Assembly (NCBI GenBank): GCA_000827205.1
Contig: KN832554.1
Coordinates: 2,318,892 to 2,382,891, forward strand
Source: Plicaturopsis crispa FD-325 SS-3
Taxonomy: Eukaryota > Basidiomycota > Agaricomycetes > Amylocorticiales > Amylocorticiaceae
DNA: 64,000 bases
Direction: 5' to 3'
The notes beneath the pieces were generated by a model. That model saw nothing but the letters and a program-made list of their open reading frames with translations, was not told the DNA's origin and searched no databases. Below, one piece after another: positions 25,086-35,753 of this stretch. The first letter of the stretch is position 1. Every line of letters begins with the position of its first letter. Made by a program: the position numbers and the translations under genes.

Positions 25086-27894
25086 CTACGAATGAGATCG
25101 ATCTTTTTGAGTCCGAACGCGTCTTCTAGGCCTGGAAGGAAGGAACTGGTCTTTTAAGTCTGCTGCAATCGCAGGGCGGACGTTCTCTTTCCCATCCGGT
25201 AGCAGCTTGATTATCGATTTGCTCTTCAACACCCTCTTGCCCGCAGTCTTCATTGTGGGTACCGTAGCCGCGATTTCTTTCCCTGTCGCTCGTGTAGCCG
25301 GTTCCAAGGCCCTTGCCTTTGCCTCCGTAGCGGACTTCGTCTTCGGACCAGACGTGTTAACGTTGGATCCCTTAATTTGGGCCTTCAATACCACACCGCG
25401 AGGTTTTGTGCTTGCGAGGTCGATCCGCCCGTTAGCAGGTGCAAATTCATGAGGCGGTGGCCACAAGTCTGGACCGCACGCTTTCGAGACGTCCGAGGAG
25501 GGCGTATGAACAGTGGCGGACGAGTTCAATCCCTTGTCTGCAAAAGGCGCCGTCGGCGAGTTTATCGGAGTGGAATCTGTCACGTCCTCCGTTGAAGATG
25601 GCACGGTCGATGTGGAAGGTTCCGTTGAAAAGGGTGCATTGGTAATGGCGGGAGGAGCAAGAGCGTCCGCGATCATCGTGCGCATCGCGACTGACTCCGG
25701 AGCAGTGAGCACTTGGGGCTCCACTAAAACTGCGCAAGGCTCTAGCCCGTAGGAGTGCTCAGCTATAGGACGCGCCGATGTCAAGCTATTCTGGGGGAAG
25801 ACTGACTGCACTGGGGAGGGGAGTGTCGGCGAGCTTGCAGATAGCAAAAGGTCGGCACCGAGCGGAAGTATAGGGCTTCCAACAGCAAGAGGCGTGGGAG
25901 CGGATACCACAGAGAAATCTTGATCGTCAATTGACGGCGAGACTGTATCCCTTTGCGAGGTCGCGATTTCATCCACACACGAGGGAACGGCGGCGGACGA
26001 CGGTCCTCCTTCGTTTGACACTGAGCTGAGGGATGTCGGGAGTGAAACTTCACGACAGGGTGATGATGGCTCTTTGCCGAAAGCGGGTCGGTATATCGGG
26101 GAGAGACCCACGGAGGACACCTGTCGCCGGTGGGGGAGGACATATTTGCCGGTGCTGGCCAATCCAGTCATCTCTGAGAGATGTGGATCCAAATCCTCGC
26201 AGCCGCTCTGAGTATGTTGGTGACGACTGTATCTCGCCGTCTCCGAGCTGGATCCAGGATCGAATCTGGTCGGAATGAGAGGAAGAGTGCATTAGTACTC
26301 GTAGGATACGCCCGATATCCACTAGTCGAAGTTTTCGATTGCTTCAGAGAAATCCACAATAAAGCAGAAAGGTTTGAACCACAGAAGTTTGAAAGATTCC
26401 CGCGACGCACCTGGCATTCAAAGGAATCCTCCAATTTCTAGAATCAGGTCCGCTCTGCACTCTCGCGCGCGCCGAGCGGGTAGGTGACATCGACCACGGC
26501 GGAGGCGTCCATGTTGTAGCTCGCTCATGCTCGTGGCCCCAATCCGTATCAGACCAGCTGTTCCACTCGGTACCGCGGGCCATTGCAAGCGTCTCTGCAG
26601 GGGCGAAACGTGGGATGAATGATGGATCTGAGGCCGCTAGCAAATGAAAATCATCCTCCCCGTCGCCAGAATGGGATGACCGGTCGGATGAATCATCTTG
26701 GATTTGCCAGTCCACTTCCCCAGAGTCCTCGTCGTCACCATCTTCATCTTCGGTCAAAGGCCAGGAGTTCCACAACTTCTCTGCGTCTGTAGAGCCATTT
26801 GCGCTTTTGTACGGTTTTGAGGGCCCACTTGTGCGCGCGTCCGTATTTTCGTTGAGAGGAAGGCTGGATTGGGTGCCTTGATATCCCTCTTGAAAGGGCC
26901 GCACTCCTGTTGGGAAGGAGACGGGAATAAACGGCGAAGTATTCGTCATAGCAGGGGAAAACGGGTCATTTAAATCCCTGGCGCCGCACCAGGTCCGTGG
27001 AGACTGCAGGCTCGCACCATCGACGCCCATGCGCGGCCAAATTTTTAGGACAAGCGGAGAGATATCATCGTTGCTGGCAAATGAGATTGATGGGTCCCCA
27101 CCCGTTTGGAAGAGAGGAGAGTCATGGTCGTGCCAACGGTCAGCTGGAGATGGCGTGTCCCCACAGTCTACGATGCGATGCGATACGATGCTATCCGATC
27201 CGATGCTTCCGCCGCAGTTTTCGTCGTTGGGCAAGCAGAGAAAGATAACATCGTTGACAGTTTTGGCCTCTTCGTCTTCGTCGTGCACGACGAACACATT
27301 TCGAGCGATGCCTTCGCCGGCGAGATGCTGCGAGATCCTCGGAGACATATCTTCGGAGCCTCCTTTGCAGTATCTTGATGTCTGGGTGGCTCCTCTTTCT
27401 GTAGGGGTCTCCGTACTTATCTCTGGACTAGCCAGATAAAATGCAGTGTCGACACAGGCCACCTTCCGCCCTGAGCTCGGCTCCGATCTGCGGTACACCA
27501 CAGTTCTGGCGCGTCCGGGTCCACGGAAAAGTGGGAATATCATAGATGCAACCAGAATCAAGGCAATGAGTAGCACTGGGGCCAGTTCGGAGTGGTAAGG
27601 GTATTTGAGAACGTAGTCTTGAACTGAGGCCAATGCTACCCCGCTGCTCGGTAAGACATTCCCACACCAATATAAACACCCTTTATGCTCACTATCGTCC
27701 TGCGTGTCCAGTAAGCAATGCGCACTAGTCCACACTCCAGCGTGCTTCGGCGGCGCGTCGAGCGTCGCCACTGCATGGTCGTACGTGGCGGTCAAGAGTG
27801 GGCCTATGCGAACTTCCACAAATTGAAGGGATTTAGAGAAATTGTCGATGATAACGTTTAGAAAAGCCACCAGGGCATCGTAAACGCCAGCCAT
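25086..27894 (-). CDS. Hypothetical single-pass membrane protein with long acidic/Ser-rich tail
   Basis: Function unknown. From the ATG at 27894 (MAGVYDALVAFLNVIIDNFS) there is an amphipathic N-terminus, a Cys-containing loop (CLYWCGNVLPSSGVALASV) and one strong membrane helix, LAPVLLIALILVASMIFPLF, followed by basic residues RGPGRAR, suggesting a cytosolic C-terminus of about 740 residues. The tail is low-complexity and acidic in parts (LTEDEDGDDEDSGEVDWQIQ), and later has Lys/Arg-rich RPRRRVRTQKDRSHS at the end. Exon 1 is 26411-27894. A 12-nt candidate microexon (26310-26321) and a last exon 26265-25086 keep the frame; the 44-nt intron between them holds a textbook branch sequence, TACTAATG. 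Skipping the microexon also keeps frame. The predicted length is 887 or 891 residues. Confidence 0.65.
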
Positions 27895-28363
27895 GGCAGA
27901 TGTAAAGCAGCGAGAGCAGTGGCGGCACTGCAACTTTCAACGACGAACGATCAACTTTACAGCTGCCATATATGGCAACATAATTGCCTAATATATTAGA
28001 GCACCCCTAAATCCTAGCACTTGCCACTGGGAACGACGAACGCAAGACGAATAACTACTTGGGCAGGGCGAGATCGAACTACAGAGCACATCAAAATGAG
28101 ACAAAATACTATGATAACTGAGAACAAATATGTAGGCCAAGAGATAGAGCAAAGCGACCGTAGGATGGGGAGACCATGGGAACAACTGGGGAGAACATGC
28201 TTGATTCAGGGGATCGTTAAAAGTCGTAAAAGTCATAAGAGGTCCGTTGCCGTATAAAATTACAGAATCACTCTGACGAGCGTCGTGAGCTGCCATACCT
28301 TAGAACCTGAAAGGTAGAGGTTGCACCGAAAGACTGTGAGGCAAGGCGCCAGTCACCATCTCA
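27895..28363. other. Intergenic
   Basis: 469 nt between tandem minus-strand genes; no feature seen beyond the implied promoter and 3' end. Confidence 0.5.
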
Positions 28364-30238
28364 TCAGCGCCGCACGCTCCTGCCCACCATCCTCTTCAGC
28401 ACGACCTTCAAGACGACCGCACACAGCCCCAGGCCAACTAGTAGAACGTATGACGGTAGAGCGGAAACAGTCGTCGGCTCCAGCAGCCGGCCGTTCTCTC
28501 TCTGACGCCTATGATGGGAGTCCGTGGCGTTTGGTAGGTCCGGCGGCGGCGTAGACACGATAGATGGGTAGACATATGAGAGTGCCCAACTCAGGAGCGA
28601 CGACCCGCCGCTACGTTCATCGCTGGTGCGCTGCTCTCTTTCTCGTTTCAAGTCGTGCTGGCGCTGCTCTGCTTGGAGTTTTGCCGACTCCATGCTCGCC
28701 ACCTTTTGCTCCACATCTTCAAGCCGCTGCCTGAATGACTCCAGAAGGCTGCGGGAATGGGTGAGCTCAGACGCAAGCTCGGACAAGTCGTCCGGACTGG
28801 GTGAAAGAGCGGTTGGAAGGTCGGGAAGGTCGGCCTCCAACTGAGCATTAGGGGCAAGGGGTTCAGGTGCTGTAGTCACCTCATCGCGGGAGCCAGAGAA
28901 GATAGCGGTGACAGTCCGCCTATCTTCTGTTCCTTTGGCCTTGCCACCCTTGCGACCTCTGAGCACGGCGCTGCCGAATGCACTTCCTGAGCTGCCCCCA
29001 CTTCCACTGCTTCCACTTCCATTCCCTAGTCTCTTCGCGGTGCGGATACCAGCATCGTCAGGATTGGGCGAAATTCGCTTCACGGTGACCCCAGGAGCAT
29101 CTGCCAACCATGCACGTGCACCCCAGCTTTCCTCCCCTTGATCCGGCTCTTGCTCAAGAAGAGACTCGATGCTTGGTTCATCCTGTTGATGCCGCACGAG
29201 CTCAGGCTCTTCCTCCGAGTCGAGCGCTGTAGCATAGTCGGCGCTACTGAAACTTGAACTCCTCTCGAAGCTCTGCACCATGCCTCTCACGCGTCCACTC
29301 GAAGAGCCTTCAAGAATATGACCCCGGCGAGATGGCACTGTAGCCGAGGTATGCGCGTTTGACGACAAGGACAGGGGTAAGTCGAGGGAATCTGTCGAGG
29401 AGTTATAGGAGTCGTTTGAGAATAGATGTTCCTGGGTAGCACTGTCAGGAGTAGAGGGATCGGACGGGGAGCCAATACCCCAAATGCGCCCACGCAAGAC
29501 ATTTTGGCGAAGATTCCGGGACGCATTTAGCAACGCTGTGCGCCAAAGTTGATTGACGCCCATTCTAGTATATGTTTAACTCCCGTTATGTTTACAGTGG
29601 GACAAACTTATTTACCGTTCGAGATCGCTTTCATTGAGCCGCAAGAACGCCTTGCCACCGATTCCGGACTCCCGCACGGATACCGCAACATCCTTGGCTA
29701 CGCGGAGGGGCAGCACCGCAGCGGAGTCTCCTCCAGATCCACGTACACGTAAAGCCGTAGTGAGATACGACGCGAGCTGCGACGGCGTCCACAATTTCGG
29801 GTTAGATGGCAACTCAAGGTCTTCAAGGGCGTTGGGGGCGGGTGCCGTTCCATTCGATGGTAGAGTATCGGCGCGTTTCGTACGGCGGTAGGACGGTGTG
29901 GATAGATCGTCCGTTACACTACCGCTCTCCGAGCGTGTAGGCGAGGTGGATGGGAAACCCGGGGGTGCGGGCAATGGGCTAGGCAACTCCGAGCTGAGGC
30001 TTTTGCTATAGCGATGCCCTTGCCCGCGGTTAAGCGTTGGGCTCCGGCTCCGGCTCGGCGATGGCGGGACATAGTGATATCGCGCGGCCTGTGGTGTGTG
30101 GCCAGAGGAATTGGAGCGCGAGAGGATGCCAGTTGACGTTGTCTTGATTGCGTATGGGTGCGGATTTGGCTTGTGAGCATGAGAGTGCTTCGTTGGCGAG
30201 CCGGGAAAGACTGGCGATTGGGGTATAGATGTGGTCAT
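28364..30238 (-). CDS. SAM-domain protein with coiled coil and C-terminal membrane anchor
   Basis: The start at 30238 (MTTSIPQSPVFPGSPTKHSH) opens about 140 residues of Ser/Pro-rich sequence. A sterile-alpha-motif-like domain follows: LWTPSQLASYLTTALRV, then VAVSVRESGIGGKAFLRLNE, SDLER, an intron (about 29564-29611), and MGVNQLWRTALLNASRNLR. The W..Q...L, G..FL.L...DL...G pattern is the SAM signature. The second exon has a disordered acidic middle, a predicted coiled coil (LASELTHSRSLLESFRQRLE and continuing to KLQAEQRQHDLKRERE) and one hydrophobic C-terminal helix, SYVLLVGLGLCAVVLKVVL, with a short basic tail KRMVGRSVRR. That is the layout of a tail-anchored protein. The domain call is by pattern; the role is unknown. 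Confidence 0.75.
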
Positions 30239-30784
30239 GTCGAATAGTATGCGCGGTGAGTAGGTCCAAGTCTTTGCACGAAACCTACGGACGAAACCAC
30301 AGCCCTCTGTTAGCATTCTTGCGCGAATTGGCTGTTCAGAGCTGGGCATCACAAACGTACCCTTATCCACAGCGCACCGTTGCGTGTGTCAGTTAGTAGA
30401 TACGGGGAGAAAGCATAGGTTGCTCAGAGAAAGCGTAGCCTTGTAGTAAGTAAACGAAGAAGTCGGTTGTGCCACAGTTGGCGGAAGCCTCGGAAACCAG
30501 CGGAAACCGGATGCGGCCAGTGCTTGTAAGTTGTCAAAACCCGTGCTGCGCACGACTGGCAATATAATGTCACTTTGCGATGTATAGGCGAATTGACTGG
30601 TCGACTGCAGAGACGAGACATGGAAGATAAGCCAGGTATGTGATACATCAACACTAGATTGGAAACATGGACGTATACAAGAATCCGCGTCCCAAAATAA
30701 TTTAATGCAGAATATGTACGTGACACGGTAGTGCGAAGGGTCGAATTATTACATGCGTCTGAACTGACAGTGAGATGCGTAGAT
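30239..30784. other. Intergenic
   Basis: 546 nt; the reading frame of the SAM gene stays open upstream of 30238 to about 30370, so a longer N-terminus cannot be excluded. No other feature. Confidence 0.4.
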
Positions 30785-32870
30785 TTAGCGACGGGGCGTA
30801 AACGTGAAGCGTGGTTCCCTCGGTACAGCCTCCGAATGTGGCCCTGACGCGAGGTCTATGAGATTTAGTCAGTAAGCGCATTGCCCGCGGAAGAGAAGAG
30901 AATGGGTAGATACCGATTGGGGATGTGAAGTTGTGTACCAGGTGGTTCACCTTCGACATGCGCTGGTTGTGCTTCGACAGGTTGCCCGCCGTGAGACCGC
31001 CTATTCCACCCATCTCGATGGTCCCACTCTCGTTCCCGCGGCGGTTTGGACGCAGAGGCAGATTCGAGCGCGGCGAGTCGTCTTCATCCGCATCCGTGGG
31101 ATTGAGAATTTGTCCTGTTGATGGACTAGATTTTTTGGCGTAGTAGGCCGTCGTGTACCGCGGCGGCATCGGGGGTGGTACGAGATCACGCTCCTCGTCC
31201 GTCTCCCACGTCCGGCTTTCCTGCTCGTCCTCCCATTTATTTGCCCACGACTTGCTTAGATTTGGGGAGAGAGGGGCGGCTAAATCACCGTAAGAACATT
31301 GATGCGACGAAAATGACGGGGGCCAACGTACCCGTGCCAGACTGCATGGTCTGGATCTGCGCAGAATTTTGTGACTGGAGCATTGATGGTTGCAAACGCG
31401 AATTTGTGCCCAGGCGCTTTTCGCGGGTTAATTCTTTCGCAGCAATTTCGCTCTCGATAGACCTAGGGAAGAATATCTGCAGCGAATGTAAGCGTCCGGT
31501 ACGGATATCCCTGCAATTTATCGAACGTACAACAAGGGTGATACCGGACGAGATGACACATCCAAAGCCGGCGAGCATGGCTAGGAGGTCTAGGATTTCG
31601 TCAGTTGGTTTTCGCTGTCGCGAGATGTGCTGCGCTTACCAGTCCAGAAGCTAGTGGCAATGAGCGTTTAGCACCGTTAAATGACTTCAGAGAACATGGA
31701 GACGTACATGCTCTCGTTGACATGTTGGTGCGGCCGTACGCCATCAATTCCAAGGCAGACAGGGGAAGGGTCATCATCAGTCGAAAGATGATGCGCAATG
31801 TCTGTCGGGCCAACATTCAACTTCAAAAGCAGAGGCTGTAAACGGGGCCTCGACTCACATTGAGTTCGTGGAATTTAGTCAGTCGTACGACAGTGTTGGT
31901 GTCGACATTCTCTCGACGCTGGAGCCGAAGGTCAACATTTCATCCCGGAGCTTGAAACATATATATGCACATACCAAGTTGCGAAGGAAAGTGGGGAACG
32001 TCCATCTGAGTAATTTCCGATTGGTCGGCAATCAGTCGATGTTCGGTTCGAGGGAGAAGGACGACGTACAGGATAGGTAGGAACCATAGCGTCAAGCTCA
32101 GACTGCCCAAGGCACCAGCGAGGAATGTATAGGCTTCGCACTTGAGCAGATCGTTCCGCGTGAAGATCGTGACAAGCGGCATGTAGCATATTGCGACACC
32201 GGAGCCAATGATCCATGTTTTGAAATACAGGCTGCGGAACCAATCCTGCTGTGCGGTGCCAGCGTTCACTAGGAATAGCCAGAAACAGAGCTCCTCCAGG
32301 TGTGTGACCATCTCAAGCGACCAGCCGATGGAGAAGAGCATGTACATCGGAAAGATGACGGAACGTTCGGAATCGGTCCATAGTTCGTATGGTGTGGGGA
32401 CAACTGGAGATTGTTAGTGAGGTAAGCACGCTGGATTTGCAGGGGGTACTTACTACCGTGCCCAGGAATGAAAGTATACCCTTCCCTGTACTTGATCACC
32501 GAAAATCCTATCGAGTATCCCATTATAGACGGCACGCTTATTAAATATGAATACTGTGGCGATCGCAGTTAGTGATTCGACTTTGAATTAGGATAGGAAG
32601 AGCGCACGGTCATGATGCGTTTGAAAGCTCCAGAGTAGGGCCCGTTGTTCCACCTAGTCGTCATCAGTATTGTAACATGACTCAGATGCATATGCGACGC
32701 ACTTGAGGCATTTGAAGCGGTCGAATGACCAGAGATGGAACACTAGGAACGAGCCCAGCTACAATGACAGCCAATGGTTAGTTTCTTCGTTGGCAAATGT
32801 GAGAGAGCGTACGCACTAATGTCGAAAGGATTGCCCAGACTATGTAGCTCGCGGGAGACGTATGAGACAT
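30785..32870 (-). CDS. Multi-span membrane protein of unknown function (fungal, probably seven helices)
   Basis: Starts MSHTSPASYIVWAILSTLLG at 32870 and is cut by about eight introns. Hydrophobic blocks in order: the N-terminal helix; YSIGFSVIKYREGYTFIPGH flanked by a helix; MYMLFSIGWSLEMVTHLEEL; CFWLFLVNAGTAQQDWFRSL; WIIGSGVAICYMPLVTIFTR; LAGALGSLSLTLWFLPILYV; a helix around IIFRLMMTLPLSALELM; and FWTDLLAMLAGFGCVISSGI. The conserved-looking core EMVTHLEELCFWLF with QQDWFRS, and VVRLTKFHELN before the seventh helix, recall uncharacterised membrane proteins common in Agaricomycetes (from memory). The cytosolic tail is Ser/Pro-rich, ending FTFTPRR, stop at 30785-30787. It could be a receptor or transporter; nothing in the sequence decides. 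Confidence 0.7.
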
Positions 32871-33618
32871 GGTTGAAAGACGTGAAAACGAAGGTGATGG
32901 AGCTCGCGACCCGGCGAGAAACAAGAAGGCAGGCCGTTAAGAGGCGATAAGTTATTATGCTGAGGGTACTAAGTGGGCGTTAGGAATAAGGAACAGCGGC
33001 GCCCTGATCCCGAATGCTCTAGGTTATCAACGCGGAGATGCTCACATGGCTGCAAACACGAATGATGATCCTTCGGGCTTAGCGAGTACGGCGCATTCGG
33101 CTTCGTGGCGCGTCGCTGATGTTTGCAGCTTGGCCGACCAGAGGCTATGACAATGCAGCGCGAGCGCGACGGAGATGCCTGAGTCCTGAAATTTTGAAAC
33201 TAGGCACACCCGACCAAGGACGGGGCCGCCGCAAGTCAGACGACTCCGAGCCGGACTGTGCACGAGAATAGTGCACATGCAAACTTCACACCCTCCCCGG
33301 GTTCCATCGTGAAACGTTGCGTGATCCTGTCACCTGTGGGCAAAAGCCGAACTCCAGTCTCGGGATGTAAACTCGGAGAGTAGATATATTTACGGTCATT
33401 CTGCGGCGTACGCTGTCTTGGCCTCCCAAGCCCGCTGCTCCCAAGCTTGACGATCAATTTTGCAAGCCGATGCGGAGGCGTTCAACGTTGATGGATGTGC
33501 GAGATTGACGAGATGAGAAAAACATGATCGGCTAATTTGATCGCAAATCATTCCGACTTCCGACAGGCATCCACTCGCCGAAAATACTTGGTCGCGACAA
33601 AACTTGATAGCTGAAACT
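32871..33618. promoter_or_regulatory. Divergent promoter region (membrane protein / Yar1-like)
   Basis: 748 nt between two divergent start codons. No clear TATA element; short overlapping open frames only. Confidence 0.5.
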
Positions 33619-34280
33619 ATGTCTGCACCGCCCTCTGATCCACCTCCAACCGACGACGACAAGTACGAGCTCCTGGTTTCATGCCGCTATGGAGACCTCG
33701 AGGACGTCCAGGCTTTCGTGAAAAAATTTGGCGCTTCAGCATTGGGCGAAGCGCGCGATGAGAACGGGAACACAATTCTGCACATGGTATGTGCAAACGG
33801 GCACCTAGGTGAGCACCGTTCTCGCGGACTGCCGTATCCTCTGGGCACGATCTGATCTCTGAAAGATGGTGTACCATAGACGTGCTCGATTACCTCCTTC
33901 CCCTCGTACCACCATCGCTACTGCGAGCGCAGAACTCTCCGGCACAGTCGACCGCATTGCACTGGGCGGCTTTGAATGCCCAGCTGCCTGTCATGAAGCA
34001 TATCGTCGAATGGCCCGGAGGGCCCGGGATCGAACTGATCGAACTCAAAAATAAAGCGGGATTGTCTCCGCTGGGCGAGGCTGAGATGGCCGGATGGGAA
34101 GAGGGGGCTCAATGGCTCGTAGGCGTCATGAAGCTCGACACGGGTGGAGAGAAAGACAGCGAGACAGACGAGACAGTTGAAAATCAGGAGGTGCAGGTAG
34201 AGATCGAGGATGCCGATGGGCAGATCGCGAAAATGACTATCGGTGGTAAGGAGAGCGATCAGTCCTTGCAAAATTCGTAG
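33619..34280 (+). CDS. Ankyrin-repeat protein, Yar1-like
   Basis: In yeast, Yar1 is a small ankyrin chaperone that protects ribosomal protein Rps3 on its way to the 40S pre-ribosome. Here the ATG at 33619 (MSAPPSDPPPTDDDKYELLV) leads into repeat 1 (SCRYGDLEDVQAFVKKFGAS), repeat 2 (DENGNTILHMVCANGHLDVL, split by an intron at about 33808-33878), repeat 3 (STALHWAALNAQLPVMKHIV) and repeat 4 (LKNKAGLSPLGEAEMAGWEE, then GAQWLVGVM). An acidic tail follows (DSETDETVENQEVQVEIEDA). Order, repeat number, size of about 200 residues and acidic C-terminus all fit Yar1. The function is inferred from that architecture, not from a unique motif. Confidence 0.8.
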
Positions 34281-34756
34281 GTCCCAAAGTGCAATGTTAT
34301 TCTTGAAGATCTTCTAACAATTTGAAGTATCCGAGAGTGCGACTAGGTGCGACCTGGCGGTCAATCGGTCGTCAATGAGTGTATAGTCTTGGTTGAGGCC
34401 TGAAGCCTGTAATCTTGACCTCCCTCCGAGCAGGGTGAAAACTTGGAATACTGTAAAGGCGCGCATTTTTGCGGACCAAGAAAAGCTCCAGACAAGTTGG
34501 ATGATGGGCCTCGAGTACCAAGATAGGATGATTTTGAAGAACTCGGGCACACTAGTACTGGCAGGCGCTAACTGCAGAAAATCGAGACACGACGGCGGAG
34601 ACGCGCCATCGGGACTCGGGAGCTCGAGGCGCGTGGCTCGCATGCGGCTCCTGAGCGCAGAACAGCCTGAGAGCCCCCTCCGCAACCTGTTTAAATTTCC
34701 CCATTTCTTCACTTCTGTCGACCTACTCTCTGGCTCTGTTCTTTTACCAGTCAAAC
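34281..34756. other. Intergenic
   Basis: 476 nt between tandem plus-strand genes. A 142-codon plus-strand frame spans part of it (34393-34821) but has no motif and runs across the Hot13-like start, so it is not called. Confidence 0.5.
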
Positions 34757-35360
34757 ATGTGGTTAGTGGCCAACCTACTCGGTCTCTAGTTAGATGCCTT
34801 GAACGGCTCTTGCGCGTCTGATATCTGGCCGGCATTTTACTTTTGTTCGTCCTGTCTATAAGCAACATACCGACCACCGCCGCCTGCATACAGCAAACAC
34901 ATCCTCAACGCGCAAGTCTCGATTCGTGCGCCATGCTGCAAGCAGTGGTATGACTGTGCAGAGTGCCACGCCGAGGCGCAGACGCACAGGCTCGCGAAAA
35001 CGACGGAGATGGCGTTCATGTGCAAGAAATGCAAAAAGGCATTCAGGAAGGATATGACAGCGTACGAGGAGAGCGACGAATACTGCCCGCATTGCGATAA
35101 TCATTATGTGAGTCTGCGTGCAGCTTGCATAGCTTTGACACTGAGCACCTTGGACTTGAATAGGTCATCGATGCCAAGACGCCACAGGCTGCCATTGGTG
35201 TCGAAGGAGAGGATGCTAGGGTGAACGCTCGGTAAGTCATTTTTCGACTGGAGGCTCAGCAATCTCCTCATGCAGATCTAGGATGATCAAAGACGAGCGC
35301 ACAAAGCAGGATCCTACGAAGTCTTTGTTCAACCAGGACTTCACAGATCGTATTGGATGA
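34757..35360 (+). CDS. HOT13: CHY zinc-finger protein, Hot13-like
   Basis: Hot13 (helper of Tims) is a mitochondrial intermembrane-space zinc protein that keeps the oxidoreductase Mia40 active. The first coding exon is only 5 nt (ATG TG, 34757-34761). An intron of about 134 nt (GTTAGT...ATACAG) then gives M-CKHILNAQVSIRAPCCKQW. Next come YDCAECHAEAQTHRL, MAFMCKKCKKAFRKDM and YCPHCDNHYV, supplying the C-x-H, CC, C-x2-C-H, C-x2-C and C-x2-C ligands of a CHY finger. Two more introns lead to VIDAKTPQAAIGVEGEDARV and KSLFNQDFTDRIG, stop at 35358-35360, about 123 residues in all. Without the tiny first exon the leading Met-Cys would be missed. The family call is strong; mitochondrial location is inferred from yeast. 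Confidence 0.87.
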
Positions 35361-35692
35361 ACAGCCTACTCCTCTCCTGTCTATCATACCCATTTGCTTT
35401 GAATTAATGGCACGATCTCCTTTATTCTCAAGCTGTTTTTCCTCCCTGGACGTGAACCGGTGTATCCAATACCCCTCACCAGCGCATCCGCTTCCTTCCG
35501 ATTTCAGCTCCCGCCGCTAAGCTCCGCATTTCTACCTCCTAGAAACGTCTGTCGTGTATCAGTAATTCAGTCCCTATTCTCATCCGCGGAAGCAAAGTAT
35601 CCGACACCCTCCTCGCGATTACCCCGCCTCCGGTAACAATATTTGGATCCGCTCGAAGACTTTGACCTGTACGAAGGCCCCTAGGCAGCTGC

Positions 35693-35699
35693 TATAAAT
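35693..35699 (+). promoter_or_regulatory. TATA box of the opsin-related gene
   Basis: TATAAAT lies 55-61 nt upstream of the ATG at 35754, a position and sequence fitting a TATA-driven, strongly induced promoter. This is inferred from sequence alone. Confidence 0.5.
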
Positions 35700-35753
35700 T
35701 CAAGCTCCCGTAATACGAGATATGTAGCATCTTTCTACGCTACCGCGTTCATC

